Shown: positions 27,699 through 38,141 of the stretch, piece by piece
Numbering within the stretch: the stretch's first letter is position 1
Layout of the letters: the number at the start of each line of letters is the position of its first letter
Assembly (NCBI GenBank): GCA_963738185.1
Contig: CAVTVA010000003.1
Location: forward strand, 434,001-498,000
From: AP-15 sp963738185
GTDB lineage: Bacteria; Pseudomonadota; Alphaproteobacteria; ATCC43930; CGMCC-115725
Reading direction: 5' to 3'
Length of the DNA stretch: 64,000 nucleotides
The notes under the pieces: model-generated
Database searches by the model: none
What the model saw: only the letters and a program-made list of their open reading frames with translations
What the model was told of the DNA's origin: nothing
Made by a program: the position numbers and the translations under genes

Positions 27699-30600
27699 TC
27701 ACGCCCCCGGCATTCGCGCGCGAACGCCGTCGCCGATCAGCGCGAACGCTGCCCAATAGTTCGGATAAGACAGCTCGATCGGCTTGTTGGCGGTGCCCGC
27801 GCTGTCGATCATCCGCAATTGCGCCTGACGCAGCGCCTGGGCCGTGCCGATCCCGCCGCCACCGGGAAAGGTGCCGATCATCAATGGGATCGCCGCACCC
27901 GAAACGATAGTCCAGTGGGTCACCAGGAGGCCGTGCGCGCCGCCGCGGAAAAAGGCGCGGGCGAGGCCCGACAAGCTCTCGCCGGTGCGCGCGTCCGGCC
28001 CGGCGGTGCTGCATGCCGACAGCACGACCAGATCGGCGTCGAGCTTTAGCTTGTCGATGTCGCTGGTGCGCAAAAAGCCGGGGTCGGCGTTGGGCGAGCG
28101 CGGCGGCACCGACACCAGGATCGACGGCTCGGCCTGGCATTTGAGATCGCTCGGCAGCAGCGCGTGGGTGGCGAGCAGCACGATCCGGTAACGGGCGAGG
28201 TCGGCGCCCGTCAGCCGCGCCTTGGTGAACCCCGCGCCGAGCACCAGGTCGCCGGGGCCGGCGCCGAGCTGATGCCCGATGGTCATGACCTCCGTGCGGG
28301 TGTCGGGCAACCGCTGGAGCCGGCGCAGGGCTTCGAAATCATCATGGCAGCGGTCGGGCGGGAAGGTCCGGGCGAGCTGTGCCGGGGTCGGCGGCACGAA
28401 ATCGCCAAAGCCGATAAACGGCTGCGAACCGGAGGCCCCCGCCTGCTGGCCGCGCAAATTGACAAACACCCGCGGCGAGGGGAAGTAGGCGAGCGCGAAC
28501 CGGCGCACCAGCCACGGCACGTTGCGATAGTCGCCATTGGCCGCCGTCACGCCGGGCCGGGTCACCAGCGCCGCCAGCGGGAACCGCAACAGGTCGCCAT
28601 TGGCTGCGATCGCCAGTTGCGACACGCCGGCGAGATCCGGCTCGGCCGGGCCGAACAGGGCCGCGTAGAGGCGATATGCGGCGGGGAGGTCGAAATTCGG
28701 CAACCCGCCGGAGCGCTCGACGGTGCTGTCCCGCAGCGCGGTCACCGCGCCGCCGATATCGGCCGCGGTCAATGGGGCAGGGTAGGCGAGAACGCCGTTG
28801 CGCCTGACCGCAAAGCCGTAGCTGCCGCGGCCCGAGACAAAGAAGAAGACCATCGCTTCGTCAGGCTCGAGCCGAGCGCGCACCGCGCTCAAGCCGGCCG
28901 GCTTTTCCGACCACTCGGCATAACGCGGCGCGGCGGCGAGAACCGCCGCTTCGGCTTGATCCCGCGCCCGTTGGCTCGCCTCGATCCGCTGGTCGATCTC
29001 GGCGATATGCTCGCTGCGCGCATGGTCGGCGACCGCGACGTCGCGCTCGGCCTGCAGCGCATCGAAGTCGCGCTCCTTGTCCTGGTAGTCGCGCACTGCC
29101 GCCTCGGCTTTCGGGTCTGCGGCGGCGAGGCGGGCGGTGGCCTGCGCGATGTCGAGCGCGGTCCGGCTGCCGATGCCGAGCTGTGCCGCCATGAACATTT
29201 CCGCGGCCAGTGCGGCGCGGTCCGCCGGCTGCCGCTCGGCGGTTACTCGCAGGGCTTCGAGCCACGGCCAGACCGCTTCCGGCGGGACCCCGACCACTCC
29301 CGGCCGCTGCAGGATTTCTCCGGCCTTGCGGAACAGGGCCAAGGCCGCATCGGTCCGCCCGCGCTGCAGCAGGTAATCGCCCTGATGCAGCATATTCAGC
29401 GCCTGCGGCCGCTCCCCCGGCACCACCCGCTCGAACACCTGCGCCGCATCGGAGCCGTAGCTGCCCGCCGCCGAATAATCCGCCGCCCCGGCCTCGTTGC
29501 TGGCCACCAGGCGCAGCGAGCGGGCGCCGGTGCTGGTGACCGCAAGACCGGTCGCGGTCAGGAGCCGGTCGGCCCGCAGCGCCAGCGCCGTCGAGCCCGC
29601 GGTGTCGCCGGCCTTTTCCGCGAGGCCGGCGCGCAGCCGCAGGGTCTCGGCCAATCCGAGGATCGCGGTGTCCTCGGTCGGCGGCCGGGCGCCGTCGGCG
29701 GCCAGCACCGGCACGTCGATGCCGCTCGCGCGCAGCGCTTCTTCGCTGCGGTCCGGACGGGCGCGCTCGCCGGCGCCGGGCGGCAGCAGGCGGGCAAAGT
29801 CGGACTCGGCGGTTTGCGCCCAGCGGTCGGCCTCGCGAGGCTTGCCCTCATAAGCCGCGGTGACGGCCCGGTAATAGTCGAGCTGGGCCATCACCAGCGG
29901 ATCGTTGGTTCGCGCCGCCAGATCCGCCGCCTCGGCCAGCAGCCGGTCGGCCTCGGGTGCCGCCCGCTGATGGCTGATCTGGGCGGCGAGCTTCATCATC
30001 GTCAGCGCCAGCCCCGGATTGTCGGAGCCTAAGAAGCGCTGCTGGATCGCCAGCGCCTCGCGGAACGACTGCTCGGCATCGGACGGGTCGTCGATGTTGT
30101 TGTAGGCGTCGCCGGCGCCCATCAGATCGTAGTAGCGCTCGAGGTCGCCGCTGCCGAACGGGCGCCCTGCCGAGCGCCGCGCGATCAGCCGGGCCGCTTC
30201 GGAGGAGGGCCGCCCTGCCACCGCATTCGGCAGCCCGCCAAGCGCGCCCAGCGCCGCTTCGAGTGCTGGCAGCGCCGACGGGACGGTGTCGGCGGCGAAG
30301 GCCCGCCCGCCGATCGTCGTCGTCAGCGCCACCTGCGGCCAGCCGCCATAGCGCCGGGTGCATTGCATCAGCAGCGCCGGAGCGCCGCCGAGAATCTGCG
30401 TCTCGGTTGGCATGCCGCAGGAAAAGCGCGGGTCGAGATAGCGCCGCCACGGCCCGGTCTGCGCGGCGCCGAGAGCTGCGCTGCCGAATTCGAAGATGCG
30501 GCCGCTCGGCTGGTGCCATTTGCCGCAATAGAGAGCTGCGGCGCGAACCGCGCCGATGCCGAACTCGCCGGAGGAGACGATCCGGTAGCTGCACGGCTCA

Positions 30601-30800
30601 CCGACCTCATTGTCGCCGACCGGAACGGCCTCCGCCGTCGCCGAGCCGGGCGCGCCCGAGGCATAGACATTTGCCGGCGGGCTCTCGCAGCCAAAGAGGG
30701 CGATGGCGAGGACGGCGCCAAGGACGGTCCAGCTCAGCGCTCCAAGCGTTCCAGACACCGTTCTCTGGCGGGCTCGGACGATGTTCCGCTCTCGTCGCAT
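27699..30800 (-). CDS. CHAT-domain caspase-like lipoprotein with TPR-like middle region
   Basis: A 1033-residue protein. The N-terminus is a lipoprotein signal (hydrophobic stretch TVLGAVLAIALFG and lipobox FGCES, Cys about 38). Residues 190-560 have helical TPR-like repeats (for example AEQSFREALAIQQRFLG, ALALFRKAGEIL). The C-terminal third is a CHAT caspase-type peptidase: catalytic His in LLATHALLP and catalytic Cys in VVLSACSTAGPDARTGES, followed by GLARAFFRGGAHGLLVTHW. It overlaps the end of tpsA by 67 bases. The overlap with TpsA makes it a candidate processing protease for the exported exoprotein; this is inference. An in-frame GTG at 30758 is an alternative start. Confidence 0.9.
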   Translation of the reverse strand: MRRERNIVRARQRTVSGTLGALSWTVLGAVLAIALFGCESPPANVYASGAPGSATAEAVPVGDNEVGEPCSYRIVSSGEFGIGAVRAAALYCGKWHQPSGRIFEFGSAALGAAQTGPWRRYLDPRFSCGMPTETQILGGAPALLMQCTRRYGGWPQVALTTTIGGRAFAADTVPSALPALEAALGALGGLPNAVAGRPSSEAARLIARRSAGRPFGSGDLERYYDLMGAGDAYNNIDDPSDAEQSFREALAIQQRFLGSDNPGLALTMMKLAAQISHQRAAPEADRLLAEAADLAARTNDPLVMAQLDYYRAVTAAYEGKPREADRWAQTAESDFARLLPPGAGERARPDRSEEALRASGIDVPVLAADGARPPTEDTAILGLAETLRLRAGLAEKAGDTAGSTALALRADRLLTATGLAVTSTGARSLRLVASNEAGAADYSAAGSYGSDAAQVFERVVPGERPQALNMLHQGDYLLQRGRTDAALALFRKAGEILQRPGVVGVPPEAVWPWLEALRVTAERQPADRAALAAEMFMAAQLGIGSRTALDIAQATARLAAADPKAEAAVRDYQDKERDFDALQAERDVAVADHARSEHIAEIDQRIEASQRARDQAEAAVLAAAPRYAEWSEKPAGLSAVRARLEPDEAMVFFFVSGRGSYGFAVRRNGVLAYPAPLTAADIGGAVTALRDSTVERSGGLPNFDLPAAYRLYAALFGPAEPDLAGVSQLAIAANGDLLRFPLAALVTRPGVTAANGDYRNVPWLVRRFALAYFPSPRVFVNLRGQQAGASGSQPFIGFGDFVPPTPAQLARTFPPDRCHDDFEALRRLQRLPDTRTEVMTIGHQLGAGPGDLVLGAGFTKARLTGADLARYRIVLLATHALLPSDLKCQAEPSILVSVPPRSPNADPGFLRTSDIDKLKLDADLVVLSACSTAGPDARTGESLSGLARAFFRGGAHGLLVTHWTIVSGAAIPLMIGTFPGGGGIGTAQALRQAQLRMIDSAGTANKPIELSYPNYWAAFALIGDGVRARMPGA

Positions 30801-33579
30801 AGGCGCTCCTCATCGTAAATATTGATGACCGGCGCTTCAGGGTTCGGCTGCTGGCGGATTTGCACCGCCTCGGGCGTAATAAAGTCGAGGGTGGCGGCAA
30901 GGTCGGGCAGCGGGATCAGGGCGCCGATCTCGAGCGCGGGCTGCGGCGGGACAATGAGGAAGGCCGTCGGCTGCACAAAGCAGGACGTGCCGGCGATGAT
31001 GCAGGTGTTGAACAGATAGGTCGGCTCCGGCCCTGGGTCGCGGACGCCGAGCAGCGCGGCGGTCGGCCCGCTGTTGCCGGCAATCGAGCCGAACAGGCTG
31101 GCGCTGCTGCCGGTCCCCGAGAGCCCGAGCGCGGCGACCGCCATCATCCCGCTGACCATGCCGCGGTCGGCGAACAGCAGCACTGTGGATCGCGCCGCCG
31201 AGAGCCCGCTGAAGCGCAGCGGGTTGGCGGTGACCCCGGCCGGGCGCAGGGCGGCGACCGCGCCGGCCCCGATCCCCGGCGAGGTGATGATGCCGAGGAG
31301 CCGGGCGACGCCGGCGCCGGTCGTGTCAACCGCCAAGACCGGATCGGTCACGCTGACCGTGCCGGTCTGCGCAAATGCGCCGGCCGTGTCGAGAATGGCG
31401 CGGCCGCCGGCGGTCAGGTTGCCGGCGAGGGTCAGAGGTGCGGCCGGGTCGACGGTCTGGACCAGGATATCGCCACCGGTGCCGGCCGACGCGGCGATCC
31501 CGGACTGCCCGGCCACGTCCACCCCCGCGGGCACAGTGCCGATGGTCAGCGCCGGGCCGTTCAAAAAGCCGAACATGCCGCCGGCGCTGCCCGCCAAGGT
31601 GCCGACATCGTTGACGCTGCCGAGGATGGCCGTGCCGCCGGTCTCGGAGATGCCAAAGCTGACATTGCCGGCCGCGTCGACGATCAGGCCGGACGCCGCC
31701 ACGATCGCGCCCCCGGTCTCGAATGCGTTTCCGGCCGAAATCAGCGCGGCCAGCCCGCCATTGGCATCGACATTCTGGCTGAGCGCCAAATCGCCGGCGG
31801 TGGTGGTCTCAAGCGCGATGTTGCCGCCCGCTGTCGTGACCCCCGAGAGGCCGGCGACGCTCAGCATCTGAGCGCTCGGCGGGGTCCCGGCGCCGCTCTC
31901 CAGCAGGGTGGGGGTGGTGCTGATGGTCAGGCCGAGGCTGTCGTCGCGGAACAGAAAGCTGCTGCCGGCCCCAGTCGCCTGGCCCGCCAGCACCGGAACC
32001 GCGTTGGCGTCGGGCAACGACACAGCGCCCACTGCTGACACTTCGAGCGTGCCGCCGGTCACGGTTCCCGCCGTTTGCAATACCCGGCCGGCCAATTCGA
32101 GGCCGATGCCGGCGGTGCCGGCAGCGACACCTGCCGCCAGGGTCAGATCACCGGAGGTCGTCACCCGCAGCCCGATATTGGCGTTGCTGGTCACGACGCC
32201 GGACAGCGGCCCGGTCAGCAGCGCCCCGGTCAACGGGTTGAGGAGCCGCGCGCCAAAGCCGTCGGTGATGTCGGCGGTGCCGATCGTCAGGCTCGCCGCG
32301 TCGTTGCGGAAGACAAAGCTCTGGCCGGGGTTCAGCACCTCGGCCGCCAAGGTCCCGACCTTGTTCAAATCGGCGGCGCCGCCAAACGCGCCGAGCGACA
32401 CCCGGTCGGCCGACAGGATCCCCAGCGACGAAGCGATGATCGGCGCCGGGTCCTGTGTGATCGTTCCGGCCGAAGCGAGCCCGACCGCACCGGCGCCGGC
32501 ATCGATCGGGTCAGCCAGCGCCAGGCTCCCCGCCGTCGTCGTCTCCAACAGGATGTTGCCGCCCGCCGTCGTGACCCCCGAGAGGCCGGCGACGCTCAGC
32601 ATCTGAGCGCTCGGCGGGGTCCCGGTGCCGCTCTCCAGCAGGGTGGGGGTGGTGCTGATAGTCAGGCCGAGGCTGTCGTCGCGGAACAGAAAGCTGCTGC
32701 CGGCCCCAGTCGCCTGGCCCGCCAGCACCGGAACCGCGTTGGCGTCGGGCAACGACACAGCGCCCACTGCTGACACTTCGAGCGTGCCGCCGGTCACGGT
32801 TCCCGCCGTTTGCAATACCCGGCCGGCCAATTCGAGGCCGATGCCGGCGGTGCCGGCAGCGACACCTGCCGCCAGGGTCAGATCACCGGAGGTCGTCACC
32901 CGCAGCCCGATATTGGCGTTGCTGGTCACGACGCCGGACAGCGGCCCGGTCAGCAGCGCCCCGGTCAACGGGTTGAGGAGCCGCGCGCCAAAGCCGTCGG
33001 TGATGTCGGCGGTGCCGATCGTCAGGCTCGCCGCGTCGTTGCGGAAGACAAAGCTCTGGCCGGGGTTCAGCACCTCGGCCGCCAAGGTCCCGACCTTGTT
33101 CAAATCGGCGGCGCCGCCAAACGCGCCGAGCGACACCCGGTCGGCCGACAGGATCCCCAGCGACGAAGCGATGATCGGCGCCGGGTCCTGTGTGATCGTT
33201 CCGGCCGAGGCGAGCCCGACCGCGCCGGCGCCGGCGTTCATCGGATCGGCCAGCGCCAGGCTGCCGCTCGTCGTCGTCTCCAGCAGGATATTGCCGCCCG
33301 CCGTGGTCACCCCAGCGAGCGGGTTTGTCGCCGCGCCGGTCATGAGCCCGGAGGAGGGAACCCCGGTCGTCGGATCGAACGCCACCCCGATTGTCGATCG
33401 CGGCACGGCGCCGATCGTCAACGGCGCGCTGTCGTTGCGATAGAGGAAACTGTTGGCCGCCGAACCGTCGACAAACCCGGCCAGGGTCCCAACCTTGTTG
33501 GCTTGGCCCAGCGCGACCGAGCCGCCGGCGATGATCCCGAGCGCCAGCGGCCCGTCCACCGTCGAGCTGATCGATGAAC
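30734..33579 (-). CDS. Two-partner-secretion exoprotein TpsA, C-terminal part (frameshifted from N-terminal part)
   Basis: The second open segment of the very large exoprotein, about 940 residues. It consists of Ala/Gly/Thr/Val-rich beta-helix repeats, including a 245-residue unit (735 bp) that occurs twice in tandem with almost no change. The last 60 residues are different (LFNTCIIAGTSCFVQPTA, then PEAVQIRQQPNPEAPVINIYDE) and carry the only cysteines. It is in the +1 frame relative to the N-terminal segment; deletion of one base near 33583 joins the two. The gene ends inside the CHAT gene. Together with the N-terminal part it would be about 1760 residues. Confidence 0.8.
31861..33330. repeat. 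735-bp tandem duplication inside tpsA (two near-identical units)
   Basis: Landmarks on the plus strand recur at exactly 735 bases: TCAGCATCTGAGCGCTCGG at 31861 and 32596, and TCCTGTGTGATCGTTCCGGCC about 32452 and 33187. The two units differ at only a handful of positions. 735 is a multiple of three (245 codons), so the reading frame is kept. The unit begins in the region around 31810-31860; the exact boundary cannot be fixed by eye because the ends fade into weaker repeats. Confidence 0.85.
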
Positions 33580-36008
33580 TCGGCTGGTTCGGTGACGCCC
33601 CCGCCGGTCACCAACAGCAGGTTCGGGATTTTGGCCGTGTCGATGACGAGCGGCGCCGCGATGCCGATATTGCCGGTCAGCAGCGGCATGCCGGTCTCGC
33701 CGCGATAGCCGACCTGCAGATCGCCGGCGGTGATCGAGGCGAGGTCGGCCGGCAGCAGGCCCAGCACGCCGGGCGAGCCCGCGACGCCGAGCGCCACCGA
33801 ATTCGCCGCGGTGGCCGGCCCCAGCACGACCGATCCCGAGGCGCCCGCCGTCATCGCGTCGAGTGTCCCCGCAGAAAGCGACATCGCATCGGCCAGGACG
33901 ACGATGTTCCCGGCTTTGGCCGGGGAGGCGGCGGTGCTGACAACGGTGCCGCTGTTCTTGAAGGCGCCGCCAAGACCGCCGGCCATTAAGGTGATCGTGC
34001 CGCCGGTGGAAAAGACCGTCTCCGGCCCCGGTATCGTCAGGTCGAAGCCGGCGGTGCTGGTGCCGGTGGTGACGACGGTCAGATTGCCGCCATTGGTGCC
34101 GTCCCTGGTTGCGTCGTCAAAGCCGAGGACCAGCGCGTGCTGGTCGTTGCGAAAGAGGAAATTGTTGCCGGCGCCGGTGACCATGAACGCGAGCGTGCCG
34201 ACCGCATTGGCCGAGGGCAGCGACACCGCGCCGACCGAGGAGATGTCAAGGCTGCTCGCCGCAATGGTGCCGGTCGCCGATTGCGAGATGCCGCCGCCGG
34301 CGGTGAGGTCGACAAACGAGGCGGCGGCGGTGATCGGCGCCAGGATCGAGATGTTGCCGGCGGCGTCGAGCGTGAGCCCGGCGGTGGTCGGCCAGGCGAG
34401 CGCCCCGTCGGTGGCGATCGTGATGTCGCCGTTTTGCGTGCCGGGCGCGCCGAGTGTGGTCAAATCGACGCTGGTCCCGCTGCTCAACGTCGCGGCGACG
34501 ACGGCGGCGCTGACCGTGGCGTTGTTGGCCGTGGGGGTTACCGTCGCCCCCGTCCCGCCGGGCGGAGTGATGTTGCTGTTGGCCGCGGCGATGGTCAGGT
34601 TCGCCGGATCGAGCAGCCAGGTCCCGGGCGTTCCGTTTGGCGCCCCGGCATCGACCTGGGCCGCGGGCAGCACCGAGAGGCTCGACTTGCCCGAGGTCTC
34701 GACCCACCCGCCATCGCCGCCGAGCGGGCCGCCGCGGGCGCGAATCGCGCCGGCAAAGCGAGTGGCCTGGTCCGACCACACCGCGACCTGGCCGCCATTA
34801 CCTCGTCCGGTGGCGCTGGCGTCGATCATGGCGCCTTGGGCGACCGTGGTCGCCGCCGCGTTGCGCACGGCAGCAGACCGGCCGTGCGGGCCGCCGCCGA
34901 TCCACACCGTGCCGCCGCCCGAGCTGCCGCGGGCCTCGATCCGCGCGGTGCTGGCGAGAGTGACTGAGCCGCCGGTGATCCTAGCCGAGCCGCCGGTCTG
35001 GCCCGGCCTCGCCCCGGAGACGTCGATCGTGCCGGCGACATTAGCCGCGCCGCCGGCCCCGGCATCGATCGTCACCAAGCCGCGGCTCGCGCCGGCGCTT
35101 CGCGCGGTAATCTGCCCCGAAACATCGACGACGTTGCCGACAATGCCGCCGACCGCGTCGGCGGTCAGCAGCACCGTGCCGCCCGCGGCATCGATCCGCC
35201 CGCTGTTGGACACCAGGCTCCTGACCGGCTGCCCGCCGGCGTCGAGCGGCGCCGCCGTCACCTTTGGCCCGACATCGAACGAGACCAGCCCGTCGCCGTA
35301 GAAGTCGACGGTGTAGGTCTTGGCCCCGGCCAGCACGACCCGGCCGAGCTTGGCCTGGATCACCCCGGAATTCGCCACCCCCGGCGCCACCAGTGCCGCC
35401 AGCCCGCGCTGCGCCACGGTGATCGTGCCGTTGTTGACGACGGTGGCGCGCGGATCGGGCGACGGCTTGTCAAACCGCATCCGTCCGGCCATGAAATTCG
35501 CGTTGCTGATATCGGTCGGCGTGGCGACGATGCTGTTGACGTTGACCTGAGCACCCTTGCTGAAGGCGATGCCGCTCGGGTTGATCAGCACGATCGAGCC
35601 GTTGGCGGTCAGCCTGCCGGCGATGACCGACGGATCGCCCGCCTGCACCCGGTTGAGCGCCACCGAGCTTGCTGCCGGCTGGCGGAAATTGGTCTGCTCG
35701 GAGGGGGCGATATTGAAGCTTTGCCAGTTGATCGCGGCACGATCGGTGGATTGGAGGATGTCCAGCCGCGTCGGGCTCGCCTGGACGATCGCGGCCGTGC
35801 CGGCGACCACTTGGCCGCCCCGCGGATTGGCCTCGGCCGGGGCGTCAGAAATCGCCAGCAAACCCGCAGATCCGGCAGCAAGGCTGAGCACCGCCGCGGC
35901 AAGGCGCCGACCTCGCCATTCTACGCGCCCGGGCGCAACTGGAGAGGTGCAGCGGTTCCCCGCCCGGCGATCCCGGCCGGCGCCGATCGGCTTTGTCTCT
36001 GCCGTCAT
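33580..36008 (-). CDS. Two-partner-secretion exoprotein TpsA, N-terminal part
   Basis: About 810 residues before a frame change near 33583. It has a long N-terminal signal region (hydrophobic core AAAVLSLAAGSAGLLAI, with a charged extension before it) and a complete TPS secretion domain: DILQSTDRAAINWQSFN, SVALNRVQAGD, the LINPSGIAFSKGA motif and VNSIVATPTDISNANF. A beta-helix repeat region follows. TpsA proteins are exported unfolded through a partner TpsB pore by recognition of this N-terminal domain. ATG 36008 is used; an in-frame GTG at 36074 would overlap tpsB. It lies downstream of tpsB in the same operon. Confidence 0.85.
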
Positions 36009-36054
36009 CCCCCTCACTCGGTGCGAGGCGCCCACGCTCAGGTCGCCCGCGCGG

Positions 36055-37824
36055 TCAGTAATGGATCGCGACACGCGAGAATAACATATAGTCGGCCAGC
36101 CTGCTCACATTTGCGCCGTTCGGCTGGGTCGTCAGCCGATGCACCCCGGCCAGCTCGACATAGAGCCACGGGGTCACATCGCTGCGCGCGCCGAGGCCGA
36201 TCGAGTTGAGAGTCTGGTCGAATTCGCCCGGCGCCAAATTGTAGGCCCGGCCAAAATCGTAAAAGCCGAAGAACTGGACCTCGAGGCGACGGTCGGGCGC
36301 GATGATCGGGACATTGGTGAAGCCGGTGTTGGCCTGCAATTCGACCGTCGTCGCCAATGCCCGGTCGCCGGTGATCTGGCCGTAATAAAATCCGCGCCCC
36401 CAGCGCACGCCGCCAAAAAAGAACGTCTCGCTGGGCGGCAGGATGTCGCCGGTGTACTGGCCGGCGAGCGACAGCTTGAGCGCGGTTCCGACCGGGCCGA
36501 AGGTCGCGAGGTTTTGCACGCGGGTGAGCTCGCCGGCGAATTTGGTAAAATCGATGCGGTTGCCGGGCCGGGCCGGGAAGGTCGCATTGTTGCTGCTGGC
36601 GCCGAGCCCCGGCAGCCCTTGGCTCGCCCGCAGGATCAACAGGTTTGCCGCGGGGAGGTCGGCGACCGCCGAATCCTGAAAATCGAAGGTCTCGCCGGCG
36701 CGCAAGATGCGCAGATGGCTCTCGTTCAGCTCGGTGGAGGCGCTATTGGCGCCGGTGACGTCGATCGTCGAATCATAGGTGTCGAAGCTGCCGTCGACCG
36801 CGAGATTGAGCCGCCGGCTGCGGATCACCGGGTACGACAGCCCAAGCCCGCCGACCGTATAGTCGCCGTTGAAATCGACCTGGGCGAGCGCGCCGCCCGG
36901 CAGCGAATTGCCTCGGCCGGCATAGCCCCACAGCTTCAACCCTTGGCTGCCGAGAAAGGCCGAGGCATTGACCTGGCCAAAGATCTGCTCGCGACTGAAG
37001 GTGTTGTAAAAGAGCCCTTGCAGCTGCTCGCCAAAGCTGGTGAACGAATTGGCGGTGGCGCTCGCCAGCATCTCGTTCGGCCCGGCGACCTGCGAGCCGA
37101 GATTGTCGTATTGGAAATAGGCGCTGACCGGCTTGCGCGACAGCTGGGCCACCAGCTGCACGGCGCCGGGCAGCGGCGAAACATGCCGCAGGATGGCGCG
37201 CACCGAAACCCCGGGGATGTCCTGCACCAGCAAGAGATAACGCTCGAGCGCGGCGTTGTTGAGCGGGCGCACCCAGGTCAAGTGCTCGAGGTACTTGTAG
37301 GCCAGGGTCCCCGCGGGGCCGATGTCGCCGTCGAGCTTGACCTCGCTGATATAGCCCTCGACCGCGCGCAGGATCAGCACCGTGCGCCCATTGACGCGTT
37401 GCACTTCGCCGCGGACGACGGTCAGAATATAGCCGTCGGTCCGGTATTTGACCTGGAGGTTCTGGACGATGGCGTCGAGCCGCGCCTTTGGCACCGTGGC
37501 GCCGACGACACCGGCATAGAGCGGAGCGAGCGCGGCAGGGCTGTAGACGCTGACACCCTCGACCCGCACAGCATCGATGTGCACAGCCGGCCCCTGCGGG
37601 ATCGGCGCCGCCGATGGCGGCACCGGCGCTGCCGGGCGCGGGACGATCTTGGGCTGCGGCGCCGGCACCACGCCCGGCAATGGCGGCGAGATCAACGGGG
37701 CCAGATCGGCCGCCTGGCCGAACGCCGGAGGAACCGTGGCGAGCACGGTGAACAGCAGGGCGGCCACACATGCGGTACGGGCCGCCGATCGGCCAATGCA
37801 CCGGGTTTCGCCGAAAGCCGTCAC
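36055..37824 (-). CDS. Two-partner-secretion transporter TpsB (ShlB/FhaC/HecB family)
   Basis: A 589-residue outer-membrane protein. A signal peptide (CVAALLFTVLATVPPAFG) leads into a Pro-rich linker, then a POTRA_2 domain (residues about 75-150, VHIDAVRVEGVSVYSP and QVKYRTDGYILTVVRGEVQR). The C-terminal two-thirds is a 16-strand barrel of the Omp85/TpsB kind with the RGFYYG loop-6 motif (GGVRWGRGFYYGQITGD) and a final aromatic residue (ending RVAIHY). It exports the adjacent TpsA. It is first in the operon, so the promoter should be in the gap to 38141. Confidence 0.93.
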   Translation of the reverse strand: MTAFGETRCIGRSAARTACVAALLFTVLATVPPAFGQAADLAPLISPPLPGVVPAPQPKIVPRPAAPVPPSAAPIPQGPAVHIDAVRVEGVSVYSPAALAPLYAGVVGATVPKARLDAIVQNLQVKYRTDGYILTVVRGEVQRVNGRTVLILRAVEGYISEVKLDGDIGPAGTLAYKYLEHLTWVRPLNNAALERYLLLVQDIPGVSVRAILRHVSPLPGAVQLVAQLSRKPVSAYFQYDNLGSQVAGPNEMLASATANSFTSFGEQLQGLFYNTFSREQIFGQVNASAFLGSQGLKLWGYAGRGNSLPGGALAQVDFNGDYTVGGLGLSYPVIRSRRLNLAVDGSFDTYDSTIDVTGANSASTELNESHLRILRAGETFDFQDSAVADLPAANLLILRASQGLPGLGASSNNATFPARPGNRIDFTKFAGELTRVQNLATFGPVGTALKLSLAGQYTGDILPPSETFFFGGVRWGRGFYYGQITGDRALATTVELQANTGFTNVPIIAPDRRLEVQFFGFYDFGRAYNLAPGEFDQTLNSIGLGARSDVTPWLYVELAGVHRLTTQPNGANVSRLADYMLFSRVAIHY

Positions 37825-38141
37825 GCGATACCCCTCAGGTCGTCGATCGAATGGCCGGCCCCCGTCTGCCGGTCAAGACCCGTCGCAGCTGCGAACCCTC
37901 GCGCCAATCCATGCCTGACCCCGCTGGAATGACGTTGGACACTGGACCAATGATCGATCAGGCTCGATCCTTTTTCAACCGAAAGTCTTGCACATCTGAC
38001 ATTTTGACGGTCGCGCCGGGCTCGTCTCTGGTGTCAAGAAAGTGGCACAGCCGCCGAGTCGCGACCGGGCGCGCAAGACCGAAAACGATCACATTTTGCC
38101 GCGGGGCTGCTATTACAGATCCGGATCGCACAGGTGGGATC
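37825..38141. promoter_or_regulatory. Divergent promoter region between tpsB and the Sel1/DUF4384 gene
   Basis: 317 bases with no gene. It must carry promoters for the minus-strand tpsB operon and the plus-strand Sel1/DUF4384 gene. It contains AT-rich patches (CTTTTTCAACCGAAAGTCTT, then ATCACATTTTGCC and CTATTACAG) unlike the flanking GC-rich DNA. No operator or strong consensus promoter could be fixed. Confidence 0.45.

Noticed and set aside
28164..30032. A 622-codon open frame on the plus strand
   Set aside because: Antisense to the CHAT gene, with no family-like motif and skewed composition.
31810..33330. CRISPR array
   Set aside because: The repeats are two 735-bp coding units without spacers, so it is a tandem gene duplication, not a CRISPR.
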